64,000 nt of DNA from the NCBI RefSeq assembly GCF_011927765.1, contig NZ_JAATJG010000001.1, positions 220,792 through 284,791 of the forward strand, given 5' to 3'. Under the pieces are notes generated by a model, which did no database searches, was not told where the DNA came from, and was given only the letters and a program-made list of their open reading frames with translations. This DNA comes from Wenyingzhuangia aestuarii. Lineage in GTDB: Bacteria; Bacteroidota; Bacteroidia; Flavobacteriales; Flavobacteriaceae. The position numbers and the translations under genes were made by a program. This document shows, piece by piece, positions 45,277 to 53,914 of this stretch (position 1 is the first letter of the stretch; the number at the start of each line of letters is the position of its first letter).

Positions 45277-46293
45277 ATGAAGTTATCTATTAGGATTCCC
45301 GTTGTTTATTTTGTTATTTTATACGTGTTGTTATCGTGTAAGCAACCTACCCAAAACAAAAATATGGTTATTATTGCCCATCGTGGTGCTTCTGGATATT
45401 TACCAGAACATACGTTACCTGCCAAAGCTTTAGCTTATGGTATGTTTCCAGATTTTATTGAACAAGATGTAGTGTTGTCTAAAGATAACGTTGCGGTTGT
45501 TATTCATGATATTCATTTAGAAACTACCACAAATGTTGCAAATGTTTATCCTGATAGAGCTAGAAAAGACGGAAAGTTTTATGTGGTAGATTTTACTTGG
45601 GAAGAACTTTCAACGCTAAATGTATCCGAAAGATTTAATATCAAAACAAAACAAGCTGTTTATAAAGATAGATTTCCAATACACACTTCTCATTTTAAAC
45701 TTCACACCTTAGCTGATGAAATTGAATTGATCCAGGGATTAAATAAATCTATGCATAAAAATGTAGGTATTTATGTAGAGATTAAAGAACCTCAATTTCA
45801 TAGAAATGAAGGGAAAGATATTTCTGAAATTGTGTTGACTATTTTGGCTGATTATGGTTATATATCAGTAAAAGATAACTGTATGTTACAGTGTTTTGAT
45901 GCTGTAGAATTACAGAGAATTAGAGAGGAATACAAGTCAGACCTATTTTTGGTTCAACTGTTGGAAATGGGATATTCGGATGCCATTTTTAAAGCGATGA
46001 TTCCTGAAGAGATGGTTGCACATATAGCCAAGTATGCCAATGGAATTGGACCTTGGTACAAACAGATGATAGAAGGGGATGATAAAATGAATATCAAAGA
46101 TTTTGAAAATTTGGTAAGCTATGCTCATCAACAAAACTTAAAAGTACATGCTTTTACTTTTAGAGCCGATGATTTAGGAGGTAAGACTTCTTTTAAGGAA
46201 GTCTTAAAAATAGCAGAAAATTTAAAATTAGATGGAGTTTTTACAGATCATCCAGATCAAGCAATTACTTATTTTAAGAAAAAGAATCACTAG
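45277..46293 (+). CDS. glpQ: Glycerophosphodiester phosphodiesterase (lipoprotein)
   Basis: Hydrolyses glycerophosphodiesters to glycerol 3-phosphate and an alcohol. The signal peptide ends in LLSC (Cys21), so it is a lipoprotein, probably periplasmic. The GDPD motifs are clear: MVIIAHRGASGYLPEHTLPA (catalytic His and metal Glu), DFIEQDVVLSKDNVAVVIHD, GIYVEIKEPQFH and LKVHAFTFRADD near the end. The 338-residue length fits GlpQ rather than the cytosolic UgpQ. It converges with the ClC gene with a 20-base overlap, so the two messages are antisense at their ends. Confidence 0.94.
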   Translation: MKLSIRIPVVYFVILYVLLSCKQPTQNKNMVIIAHRGASGYLPEHTLPAKALAYGMFPDFIEQDVVLSKDNVAVVIHDIHLETTTNVANVYPDRARKDGKFYVVDFTWEELSTLNVSERFNIKTKQAVYKDRFPIHTSHFKLHTLADEIELIQGLNKSMHKNVGIYVEIKEPQFHRNEGKDISEIVLTILADYGYISVKDNCMLQCFDAVELQRIREEYKSDLFLVQLLEMGYSDAIFKAMIPEEMVAHIAKYANGIGPWYKQMIEGDDKMNIKDFENLVSYAHQQNLKVHAFTFRADDLGGKTSFKEVLKIAENLKLDGVFTDHPDQAITYFKKKNH

Positions 46294-48073
46294 CCATAAT
46301 TAGTTTTCTTCTGTAGGAATTTAACAATCTAGATTTAGAAATAAATCCAAGATATTTTCCGTCTTTAATAATAGGAAGGTTCCATGCAGAAGTAATTTTG
46401 AATTTCTCCATAATTTCTTCCATAGAATCTTTGTCGTAATCAATAACTTCGGCAGGAGTAACCATTAAATCAGAAACAATAGTGTTTTCATACAATTCTG
46501 TATTAAACATTATTGGACGAATGTCATCCATATGTAATACACCAATTAATTCATGGTGATTGTTCACCACAGGAAAGTTGTTTCTTTTAGATTTTACAAG
46601 TGCTTTATGTACTAATTGACCTAAGGTCATGTTAGGTTTGGTAACAATAAAATCTTTTTCAACTACTTTGTCAATATTCATCATCATTAACACATTTTTA
46701 TCTTTGTCATGTGTCATTAACTGTCCTTTTTTAGCTAATTCGGAAGTATAGATGTTGTGTGGAATGAATTTTTTAGTAATCAAAAACGAGATAGATGATA
46801 CAATCATTAAAGGAATAAATAAATCATACCCTCCAGTAATTTCTGCAATTAAGAAAATTGCGGTTAGTGGAGCGTGTAAAACACCTGCCATTAGACCAGC
46901 CATTCCTACCATGGCAAAATTACTTTGAGAAACGGTATGAGATACTATTTTTGCATGGTTTACAATAGTAGCAACTACATAACCTGTTACACTCCCAATA
47001 AATAAAGTAGGAGCAAAAACTCCTCCAATACCTCCAGCACCAAAAGTAAGAGCCATAGCAATTACTTTAAAAATAATTAGACCTATTAATAGACCAACAA
47101 TCATCCATATAGTATCTGCTTCGGTATTAAATATGTTGTTTTTTAAGATGTGAGAAGCATCTCCTCTTAATACTGCGTTAATAGTTTCAAAACCCTCTCC
47201 AAATAAAGGGGGAATAAAGTAGACAATAACACCAATTAAACTACCTCCTAATAATAGTTTGTACCAGGGGTTTTCTATTTTTTTAAAAAAATCGTGCGAC
47301 CAAAAATAAACTTTGGTAAAGTAAATAGAGATTAAAGAACATCCCAATCCTAAAGTGATATAAAATACAATGTCTTGTAAGTCAAAGTTGTCTTTAATTT
47401 CAAAGTGTAATAAAACTTCATCACCTAAGAAAAAGTACGATGTTAATACAGCAGAAATAGAAGCTAGTAGCAAAGGAATCATAGAAACCATAGTTAATTC
47501 TAAACTAAAAATTTCTACAGCAAATACAATAGCGGCAATGGGTGCTTTAAAAATAGAAGACATAGCTCCTGCAGCAGCACAACCTACTAATAAAGTTCTA
47601 GATCTTTGGTCTAGGTGAAAAACTCTTGCAAAGTTAGATCCTAGCGCAGATCCTGTAGCAACAGTAGGACCCTCTAACCCAACAGATCCTCCAAAACCTA
47701 CAGTTAGGGGAGCGGTAATTACAGAAGCCCACATTTGATAACGATGCATGATGGATTCTCTTTTGGAAATAGCATACAAAGTAGCGGGAATACCGTGACC
47801 AATTTTTTTTCTGATGATGTATTTTACCACTAATAAGGTAAGAGATAGACCTATGATTGGAAAAATAAAGTAAAATCCTATGTGGATACTTTTAATAAAC
47901 CCCGTATTTAAAGACTCAAAAATAAAGTGTGTTAAGTTTTTAAGGGTAACTGCACCAATACCAGCCAGTAAACCTACAATAGTACTTAAAATGTAAAGAA
48001 AGTTTTCTTGAGAAATATGTTTGTATTTCCAAATTAGAAACTGATTTAACAAATTTCTTTTTTTTTGAGGCAT
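46274..48073 (-). CDS. ClC-family chloride channel with CBS domains
   Basis: A 599-residue ClC protein: about ten to twelve membrane helices, then two CBS domains (residues ~455-590). Selectivity regions: the first motif is IGHGIP (family GSGIP), the second GSVGLEGPT with the gating Glu134, and the third GGIGGVFAPTLF. In E. coli ClC the intracellular proton-path Glu203 follows Glu202; here the pair is Glu187-Ile188, so proton-coupled exchange is doubtful and a channel mode is possible. His in place of the central serine could change anion preference. It lies 60 bases after a small Cys-rich gene and overlaps the end of glpQ. Confidence 0.92.
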   Translation of the reverse strand: MPQKKRNLLNQFLIWKYKHISQENFLYILSTIVGLLAGIGAVTLKNLTHFIFESLNTGFIKSIHIGFYFIFPIIGLSLTLLVVKYIIRKKIGHGIPATLYAISKRESIMHRYQMWASVITAPLTVGFGGSVGLEGPTVATGSALGSNFARVFHLDQRSRTLLVGCAAAGAMSSIFKAPIAAIVFAVEIFSLELTMVSMIPLLLASISAVLTSYFFLGDEVLLHFEIKDNFDLQDIVFYITLGLGCSLISIYFTKVYFWSHDFFKKIENPWYKLLLGGSLIGVIVYFIPPLFGEGFETINAVLRGDASHILKNNIFNTEADTIWMIVGLLIGLIIFKVIAMALTFGAGGIGGVFAPTLFIGSVTGYVVATIVNHAKIVSHTVSQSNFAMVGMAGLMAGVLHAPLTAIFLIAEITGGYDLFIPLMIVSSISFLITKKFIPHNIYTSELAKKGQLMTHDKDKNVLMMMNIDKVVEKDFIVTKPNMTLGQLVHKALVKSKRNNFPVVNNHHELIGVLHMDDIRPIMFNTELYENTIVSDLMVTPAEVIDYDKDSMEEIMEKFKITSAWNLPIIKDGKYLGFISKSRLLNSYRRKLIMASDSFS

Positions 48074-48133
48074 ACCAATGATTTTTTCGGATGGCTAAGG
48101 TAGTGTTTATAAGTAGAATAAAGTCAAACTACT

Positions 48134-48283
48134 TTAAGCTTGTACAGGGCATTTTTTACAATGGTCTTTCCCTTTTTTCTTGTACTTTTTACAACACTTT
48201 TTCTTCTTATCCTTTGCCAAATATGTAAAGCAACATCCCGTATATTCAGGAGTTATAATCTCTTCAATTCCTTTATTTAACAT
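48134..48283 (-). CDS. Small Cys/Lys-rich protein of 49 residues, function unknown
   Basis: The frame is open and uninterrupted: ATG at 48283, TAA at 48134. It begins MLNKGIEEIITPEYTG and continues CCFTYLAKDKKKKCCKKYKK, ending KDHCKKCPVQA after a short Gly/Lys stretch. It contains six cysteines in three groups (two CC pairs and one CxxC), with a high lysine content, suggesting a metal- or nucleic-acid-binding mini-protein. No family is recognised. It lies between ferritin (upstream, 69 bases away) and the ClC gene (downstream, 60 bases), all on the minus strand. A -7-like TATATTTG and a perfect 12-bp inverted repeat directly precede it. Small size makes the call less certain, but composition, upstream signals and lack of conflict support it. 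Confidence 0.62.
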   Translation of the reverse strand: MLNKGIEEIITPEYTGCCFTYLAKDKKKKCCKKYKKKGKDHCKKCPVQA

Positions 48284-48285
48284 AA

Positions 48286-48320
48286 TTTGCACTGATTAAC
48301 TGTCTTAAAATCAGTGCAAA
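48286..48320 (-). promoter_or_regulatory. Perfect 12-bp inverted repeat upstream of the small Cys-rich gene
   Basis: Arms TTTGCACTGATT (48286-48297) and AATCAGTGCAAA (48309-48320) are exact complements around 11 bases. The right arm overlaps a TATATTTG -7 element (48317-48324, minus strand), so a bound protein could block transcription. Alternatively the repeat folds at the 5' end of the mRNA; it ends 3 bases from the ATG at 48283. No T run follows, so it is not a simple terminator. Confidence 0.55.
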
Positions 48321-48352
48321 TATAAGTTTTATTTTAACTAAATCTAAATAAA

Positions 48353-48871
48353 CTATTCGTTTTTAGCATTAATTTCTGTTTGAGCAACAATACTTTCTAT
48401 GTCTTTATCAAACAAATACGTTCCACTTTTATCGTTTCCAATAATTTTTAACTTGTCCAAAATAGTTCTTGCTAAAGATTCTTCTTCAGCTTGTTCTGCT
48501 ACATACCATTGTAAAAAGTTATGAACGGTGTAGTTTTTTTCTTCTAAAGTTTGAAAAACTAAGTGGTTGATGCTTTCTGTAACTTGCTCTTCGCTTTCTA
48601 AGAAAACAGTAAAAAGTTCGTGTAAATCTTTAAAGGTGTCTTTTGGTGCTTCTAAGCTTGGAATGTTTGCTTTTCCTCCACGTTCGTTTACAAACTTTAC
48701 TAGTTTTAACATGTGAACTCTTTCTTCATCTGCTTGATTGTAAAAGAATCCTGCAACTCCATTGTATCCAATTACTTCTGCCCAAGTTGCCATGGCTAAA
48801 TATTTCATTGAAGCGTTAGCTTCTAATTGTATTTGTGTGTTTAAAGCACTTTCAATAGTTTCTGATAACAT
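48353..48871 (-). CDS. ftn: Bacterial ferritin (Ftn)
   Basis: Stores iron as ferrihydrite in a 24-subunit cage. The 172-residue protein has the ferroxidase ligands at canonical places: Glu17, Glu50 and His53 (QADEERVHMLKL), with later Glu residues in LESEEQVTESINHL and Gln in VAEQAEEESLA. It lacks the haem-binding Met of bacterioferritin. It follows aspS on the same strand after 130 bases that hold a long hairpin. The next gene downstream is the small Cys-rich one. Confidence 0.95.
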   Translation of the reverse strand: MLSETIESALNTQIQLEANASMKYLAMATWAEVIGYNGVAGFFYNQADEERVHMLKLVKFVNERGGKANIPSLEAPKDTFKDLHELFTVFLESEEQVTESINHLVFQTLEEKNYTVHNFLQWYVAEQAEEESLARTILDKLKIIGNDKSGTYLFDKDIESIVAQTEINAKNE

Positions 48872-48892
48872 ATTTTCTTATTTTATTTGATG

Positions 48893-48963
48893 AAAAAAAC
48901 TCTCTAAGAACCATTGATAACTTTTACTTTGGAGTAAAAATAAAATCAATAGTTTTTAAAGAG
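48893..48963 (-). terminator. Long two-stem hairpin with T run between aspS and ftn
   Basis: Arms at 48900-48918 and 48945-48963 pair over 19 positions, with 3 non-Watson-Crick positions (two can be G-U in the minus-strand RNA). Inside sits a second hairpin, TTTTACT/AGTAAAA around TTGG. On the minus strand it ends in seven T residues (48893-48899). It can terminate aspS transcription, but it ends only 21 bases before the ftn start, leaving almost no room for a separate ftn promoter after it. Confidence 0.7.
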
Positions 48964-49001
48964 CTATGGTAAATTTAAGGAACTCTAAGTTTTATTACAA
49001 C

Positions 49002-50759
49002 TTATACCTTTGGAACTGTAACATTTATATTTAATTCAGATAAAACCTCGTTGGTAACAGCAGCAGGTGCATTGATCATTACATCTCTACCTGAATTGTT
49101 TTTAGGAAAGGCAATAAAATCTCTAATGGTTTCTTGTCCTCCTAAAATAGCAACCAATCTATCTAGTCCAAATGCCAAACCTCCGTGTGGTGGTGCTCCG
49201 TATTCAAAAGCATTCATTAAGAAACCAAATTGTTCTTTAGCTTCTTCTGGAGTAAATCCTAAATGTTTAAACATTAAAGATTGCATTTCTCTATCGTGAA
49301 TTCTAATAGAACCACCTCCAATTTCGTTTCCGTTTAAAACCAAATCATAAGCGTTAGCTCTTACTTTTCCAGGATCCGTATCTAATAAAGAAATGTCTTC
49401 TGGTTTTGGGCTTGTAAACGGATGGTGCATTGCGTGGAATCTTTCTGTGTCTTCGTCCCATTCTAATAAAGGGAAATCAATCACCCATAAAGGAGCAAAT
49501 TCGTTCGCTTTTCTCAAACCTAAACGTTCTGCCAATTCCATACGTAACGCAGAAAGTTGTGCTCTTGTTTTGTTTGCAGGACCTGATAATACACAAATTA
49601 AATCTCCAGGTTTAGCTCCTGTTGCTTTTGCCCAAGCGGCTAAATCTTCTTGGTCGTAAAATTTATCTACAGAAGATTTAAACGTGCCATCTTCATTGCA
49701 TTTTACGTAAACCATTCCTAAAGCACCTACTTGAGGACGTTTTACCCATTCTATTAATTTGTCGATTTCTTTACGAGTGTAACTAGCTGCTCCTGGTACA
49801 GCAATACCCACAACCAATTCAGCATCGTTAAATACTTTAAATTCTTTTTGTTGAGCAGCACTATTTAATTCTCCAAACTCCATCCCAAAACGGATATCCG
49901 GTTTGTCGTTACCATACGTTTTCATGGCATGTGCATAGGTCATTCTTGGGAAGTCTCCAATTTCTACATTGTTCACTTTTTTAAGTAAGTGACGAGTCAT
50001 TCCTTCAAAAATGTTTAAAATATCTTCTTGCTCTACAAAAGCTAATTCACAGTCTATTTGTGTGAATTCTGGTTGTCTGTCTGCACGTAAATCTTCATCA
50101 CGGAAACACTTTACAATCTGAAAGTATTTATCCATTCCACCTACCATCAACAATTGTTTAAAAGTTTGTGGAGATTGTGGCAAAGCATAAAACTCACCTT
50201 GATTCATACGAGAGGGTACAACAAAATCACGAGCACCTTCTGGAGTAGACTTAATTAAATAAGGAGTTTCTACCTCTATAAAGTCTTGATTAGATAAGTA
50301 GTTACGTACTTCTTGTGCAACTTTACTTCTAAAGATCAAGTTGTTTTTTACAGGGTTTCTACGGATGTCTAAATATCTGTATTTCATACGGATGTCTTCA
50401 CCTCCGTCTGTTTCATCTTCAATAGTAAAAGGTGGAAGTTTAGCTTCGTTAAGAATAGTTAATTCTTTAACCAAAACTTCAATTTCTCCTGTAGCCATTT
50501 TTTTGTTTTTGGCTTCACGCTCAATAACAGTTCCTTGTATTTGAATCACAAATTCTCTACCTAAGGTTTTGGCTTTGTCTAGAATTTCTTTTGGAGTTCT
50601 GTCTTCATCAAAAATAAGTTGCGTAATTCCATATCGATCACGTAAATCTACCCATACCATAAATCCTTTATCTCTAGATTTTTGAACCCATCCAGATAGA
50701 GTAACCTCTTGGTTTGCGTTTTCTATTCTTAATTCTCCGTTAGTGTGACTTCTGTACAT
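49002..50759 (-). CDS. aspS: Aspartate--tRNA ligase
   Basis: Class IIb synthetase charging tRNA-Asp (and possibly tRNA-Asn in organisms with the amidotransferase route). The 585-residue bacterial-type protein has the N-terminal OB-fold anticodon-binding domain ([20 protein letters not shown]), class II motif 2 [20 protein letters not shown] and motif 3 [16 protein letters not shown], and the bacteria-specific insertion GAD domain in the middle. A TAACTTTG element lies 26 bases before the start. Confidence 0.97.
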   Translation of the reverse strand: MYRSHTNGELRIENANQEVTLSGWVQKSRDKGFMVWVDLRDRYGITQLIFDEDRTPKEILDKAKTLGREFVIQIQGTVIEREAKNKKMATGEIEVLVKELTILNEAKLPPFTIEDETDGGEDIRMKYRYLDIRRNPVKNNLIFRSKVAQEVRNYLSNQDFIEVETPYLIKSTPEGARDFVVPSRMNQGEFYALPQSPQTFKQLLMVGGMDKYFQIVKCFRDEDLRADRQPEFTQIDCELAFVEQEDILNIFEGMTRHLLKKVNNVEIGDFPRMTYAHAMKTYGNDKPDIRFGMEFGELNSAAQQKEFKVFNDAELVVGIAVPGAASYTRKEIDKLIEWVKRPQVGALGMVYVKCNEDGTFKSSVDKFYDQEDLAAWAKATGAKPGDLICVLSGPANKTRAQLSALRMELAERLGLRKANEFAPLWVIDFPLLEWDEDTERFHAMHHPFTSPKPEDISLLDTDPGKVRANAYDLVLNGNEIGGGSIRIHDREMQSLMFKHLGFTPEEAKEQFGFLMNAFEYGAPPHGGLAFGLDRLVAILGGQETIRDFIAFPKNNSGRDVMINAPAAVTNEVLSELNINVTVPKV

Positions 50760-50785
50760 GTTATTGTGCTTGAATTTAAAGGTGG

Positions 50786-50793
50786 CAAAGTTA
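50786..50793 (-). promoter_or_regulatory. Candidate -7 element (TAACTTTG) for aspS
   Basis: Minus-strand TAACTTTG fits TAnnTTTG, 26 bases before the aspS ATG. A TTTC lies 19 bases upstream, a near match to the -33 TTTG. Confidence 0.5.
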
Positions 50794-50852
50794 CTTTTTT
50801 AATTCCATGTCTGAAAGCTAAAATTTGCTTTATACAATAGGCTATAAACAAT

Positions 50853-50881
50853 AAAACCTCCCTAATTATTAAGGAGGTTTA
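50853..50881 (-). terminator. Rho-independent terminator of mscL
   Basis: Arms AAACCTCC and GGAGGTTT with a 10-base AT loop, extended by flanking T and A; it lies between mscL and aspS, 25 bases after the mscL stop. Confidence 0.75.
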
Positions 50882-50905
50882 GGGTTGGTTACAGAGAATT
50901 CTGTA

Positions 50906-51319
50906 TTATTTTTTAGCTAATAAATCTCTAATTTCAGCTAATAATTCTTCTTGACTTGGTCCTTTTGGAGCTGCTGGAGCAGGAACCTCTTTCTTCTTCG
51001 TTTTTTCGTATGCTTTTACAATCATAAAAATTACGAATCCAATAATAATAAAATCAATAATAGCTTGTACAAAGTTACCATAAGTCATTACGGCAGCACC
51101 GGCTTCTTGTGCAGCTTTAAAGGTTTCGTATTCTCCTGTTCCTAACACAAAAAACAAATCGTTTACGTTTTTACCTCCCATTAATAAACCTACAATAGGC
51201 ATAATAACGTCTTTTACTAAAGAACTTACAATGGCTTTAAATGCTCCACCAATAATTACAGCTGTTGCCAAAGCAACAATATCGCCTTTCATTAAAAAGG
51301 CTTTAAAATCTTTTAACAT
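50906..51319 (-). CDS. mscL: Large-conductance mechanosensitive channel
   Basis: Opens under extreme turgor to release solutes. The 137-residue protein has the amphipathic N-terminal helix ([22 protein letters not shown]), pore-lining helix 1 ([22 protein letters not shown]), a periplasmic loop, helix 2 ([19 protein letters not shown]) and a cytoplasmic coil ending in [15 protein letters not shown] Pro/Ala linker ([11 protein letters not shown]) precedes the C-terminal helix. It is a single gene with a hairpin after it. Confidence 0.96.
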   Translation of the reverse strand: MLKDFKAFLMKGDIVALATAVIIGGAFKAIVSSLVKDVIMPIVGLLMGGKNVNDLFFVLGTGEYETFKAAQEAGAAVMTYGNFVQAIIDFIIIGFVIFMIVKAYEKTKKKEVPAPAAPKGPSQEELLAEIRDLLAKK

Positions 51320-51359
51320 AATTTAAAATAGTTTAGTTATACTACCAATATAATTAAAA

Positions 51360-52466
51360 TTAATGTATAAAAGTTCTTTTTATTCGTTGAGATATGGCGG
51401 TTAGTATTTCATAGGAGATAGTGTTACAGATAGTTGCAAATTTTTCTACGGTTTCTTGACTGTTAAAAATGATGACTTCATCACCTTCTTTACAATCAAT
51501 ATTAGTAACGTTTACTAAAATCATATCCATACAAACATTTCCAGATGTATATGCTTTTTGTCCGTTAATAGATACATATCCGTTTCCACATCCTAAGGGT
51601 CTAGAAAACCCATCGGCATGGCCTATAGGAATAATGGCTATTTTTTCTTGTTGTTGAGCTGTAAAAGCTCTGTTGTAACTTACGTTGTCTCCTTTTTGAA
51701 TGGTTCTAATTTGTGAAATAACCGATTTTAATGTGGCTACATTTTTTAATTGAGCAGTTTCTTTAGCATCGTTTCCAAATCCATACAAACCAATTCCTAA
51801 TCTAACCATATCAAAATGTGCATTAGGATAGTTAATAACTCCCGATGTATTACTCATATGGACCGTAAAACGGTCTGTTAATTTTGATTGTAGTTGCGCA
51901 ATAATATTGTTAAAAGTTGTGATTTGTTTCTCCGTAAATTCTTTTTCATTTAAATCTTCACTAGCGGCTATATGCGAAAATGCAGAAGCAACTTTAATGG
52001 TAGGGTTGTTTAAAACAAGTTTTAAAAGTTCATTAACCTCATTATTATTAAAGCCTAATCTGTTTAAGCCTGAATTAAATTTTAAATGAATGGGATATTC
52101 TTTTAGTTGTTGCTCTTTAGCAAAGTTTAAAAACTGTTTTAGAGTGTGTAATGAGTAGATATTAGGTTCTAGTTTGTACTTAACTAATAAACCGTAGTTC
52201 TGTGGTTGCGCATGTAAAACTAGAATGGGCGTATGGATTCCTTTTTCTCTTAATAAAATACCTTCATTAGCATAAGCCACTCCAAAATAATCAATGTTTT
52301 CCTTTTCTAGTTCGGCAGCTATGTGGGTAGGTTCTAATCCGTAAGCAGAAGCTTTTACCACAGCTAATACTTTTGTATTGGGCTTTGTTTTGCTTTTTAA
52401 ATATTGATAATTGTGCTTTAAAGCCGTTAAATCAATTTGGAGTTCGGTAACATGCATGTTTTCCAT
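51360..52466 (-). CDS. alr: Alanine racemase
   Basis: PLP enzyme giving D-alanine for peptidoglycan. The lysine that binds PLP is in VLAVVKASAYGLE and the second catalytic residue, Tyr, in GDNVSYNRAFTA. The substrate and cofactor surroundings LGIGLYGFG and IGHADGF and the MDMILVNV block are standard. The 368-residue length is normal for a stand-alone enzyme; some Bacteroidota fuse Alr to MurF, which is not the case here. The start is 1 base after the tdk stop, indicating cotranscription. Confidence 0.95.
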   Translation of the reverse strand: MENMHVTELQIDLTALKHNYQYLKSKTKPNTKVLAVVKASAYGLEPTHIAAELEKENIDYFGVAYANEGILLREKGIHTPILVLHAQPQNYGLLVKYKLEPNIYSLHTLKQFLNFAKEQQLKEYPIHLKFNSGLNRLGFNNNEVNELLKLVLNNPTIKVASAFSHIAASEDLNEKEFTEKQITTFNNIIAQLQSKLTDRFTVHMSNTSGVINYPNAHFDMVRLGIGLYGFGNDAKETAQLKNVATLKSVISQIRTIQKGDNVSYNRAFTAQQQEKIAIIPIGHADGFSRPLGCGNGYVSINGQKAYTSGNVCMDMILVNVTNIDCKEGDEVIIFNSQETVEKFATICNTISYEILTAISQRIKRTFIH

Positions 52467-52467
52467 A

Positions 52468-53046
52468 CTAGTTGTTTTTTGCCTTATAGTAAGCTGCTCT
52501 ACTTAAAGGTTCGTAAGCTTCATTTTCTCCTAACATTACTTGTTTTTCATCACTGTTTTTTCGGTGGCTGTAGTGAGCCAAATTTCCGGTTTTTGTGCAA
52601 ATGGCATGTACTTTGGTTACATATTCTGCAGTAGCCATTAAATTGGGCATAGGTCCAAAAGGATTTCCTTTAAAATCCATATCTAAACCAGCTACAATAA
52701 CTCTAATTCCTTTGTTGGCCAAATCGTTACAAACACTAACAATTTCATCATCAAAAAACTGAGCTTCATCAATACCAACCACATCTACATCGTTAGCTAA
52801 CAAACGAATGTTGGCCGCTGCAGGTACGGGAGTGGATTGGATGTAGTTTTCGTTGTGAGAAACTACATTTTCTTCATCGTATCTTGTGTCAATAGTAGGT
52901 TTAAAAATCTCTATTTTTTGCTTGGCAATTTGAGCACGTCTAAGTCTTCTAATTAGTTCTTCGGTTTTACCAGAGAACATAGATCCACAAATAACTTCAA
53001 TCCAGCCAAATTGCTCTTTATGGTTTACGGTGTTTTCAAGAAACAT
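52468..53046 (-). CDS. tdk: Thymidine kinase (type II), zinc-ligand-less
   Basis: Phosphorylates thymidine to dTMP in salvage. The 192-residue protein has the P-loop GSMFSGKT (residues 21-28), the DEAQFF block with the catalytic Glu94, and the lasso region near residues 150-165. Type II kinases normally hold a structural zinc by four Cys/His; here the first pair is Cys150-Thr-Lys-Thr153 and the second Ser182-Arg-Ala-Ala185, so the site is lost while the rest is intact. It starts an operon with alr. A TAAATTTG element lies 64 bases upstream. Confidence 0.95.
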   Translation of the reverse strand: MFLENTVNHKEQFGWIEVICGSMFSGKTEELIRRLRRAQIAKQKIEIFKPTIDTRYDEENVVSHNENYIQSTPVPAAANIRLLANDVDVVGIDEAQFFDDEIVSVCNDLANKGIRVIVAGLDMDFKGNPFGPMPNLMATAEYVTKVHAICTKTGNLAHYSHRKNSDEKQVMLGENEAYEPLSRAAYYKAKNN

Positions 53047-53110
53047 TTTGTAATTTTAACAGTGTTAGTATCTATCTAATATGCTTATTTTAGCATTGAG
53101 ATAAGTTGCG

Positions 53111-53118
53111 CAAATTTA
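53111..53118 (-). promoter_or_regulatory. Candidate -7 element (TAAATTTG) for tdk-alr
   Basis: Minus-strand TAAATTTG fits TAnnTTTG, 64 bases before the tdk start, leaving an ordinary leader. No convincing -33 element. Confidence 0.4.
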
Positions 53119-53163
53119 TCAAATAAAAACGAACCTCTAGGACCTAAATTTATCAAACTACCA

Positions 53164-53913
53164 ATGCAGAAGAAATTAGAAGGAGAATTAATGAGTTTGG
53201 CTCATAGTATTCTAAAATTAAAAAAAGGAGATGATGTTGTTTTGTTAAAAAACAAAGCATATCAGGTATATGAAAAATTAGCCGTTTTGGCTTTTATAGA
53301 TAGTTATGTAAAAGAAACTCCTCAAAATACTAAAACAGTAGAGGAGTTGGTAGAAGAGACTTTTACAGCACCTTTAGAAGCATTAGAAAAAGAAGAACCT
53401 GTTGCACAAAAGGTAGTTAAGGACGAAATACAAGAAGTAGTTGTAGAGGATAACATTACAATAGAAGAAATAGAGGTAGAATTAGAAGAAGAGACCGTTA
53501 ATGAAAAAGAAGAAGAGTTGGTTGATTTGTTTTCTACTTTGGATGTTGTAGAAGAAAAACCTAAAGATTTACAATCTTCTTTAGAAAAAGAATTTGGGAA
53601 TACGGTTTCTTTAGATGTGGCTACAGATATTTTTGAAAATGCAGAAAGAGTAGCTCCTAAAAAATCGATCAACGATGCTATTATGCAACAAAAGAATTTG
53701 CAAATAGATTTAAATGATAGAATTGCGTTTGTAAAAAACTTGTTTGAGGGTAGTCAAGAAGATTTTAATAGAGTAATTTCGCAGCTAAATACAATGACTT
53801 CTGAGAAAGAGACTTTATCCTTCCTTAAAATGATAAAAAAGGATTATAATTGGGACGGAAAAGAAATTTATGAAGAAAGACTACTTTTGTTAATAGAAAG
53901 AAAATTTAATTAA
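53164..53913 (+). CDS. Glu-rich hypothetical protein
   Basis: A 249-residue cytoplasmic protein with a short folded N terminus (KKLEGELMSLAHSILKLKKGDDVVLLKNKAYQVYEKLAVLAFIDSYV, residues ~1-48, given in several parts), a highly acidic, Glu/Val-rich middle (residues ~55-135, many EE pairs; probably disordered) and a folded C-terminal domain (~residues 160-249: LQIDLNDRIAFVKNLFEGSQ; WDGKEIYEERLLLLIERKFN). No recognised family or catalytic residue. It lies 1 base before the DUF4254 gene, so the two are cotranscribed. Flavobacterial homologues exist, as I recall, but without known function. Confidence 0.7.
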   Translation: MQKKLEGELMSLAHSILKLKKGDDVVLLKNKAYQVYEKLAVLAFIDSYVKETPQNTKTVEELVEETFTAPLEALEKEEPVAQKVVKDEIQEVVVEDNITIEEIEVELEEETVNEKEEELVDLFSTLDVVEEKPKDLQSSLEKEFGNTVSLDVATDIFENAERVAPKKSINDAIMQQKNLQIDLNDRIAFVKNLFEGSQEDFNRVISQLNTMTSEKETLSFLKMIKKDYNWDGKEIYEERLLLLIERKFN

Positions 53914-53914
53914 G

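Noticed and set aside
53322-53672. A 116-codon Ser/Thr-rich frame opposite the Glu-rich gene
   Set aside because: Its composition is the direct complement of GAA-rich codons; a shadow of the real gene.
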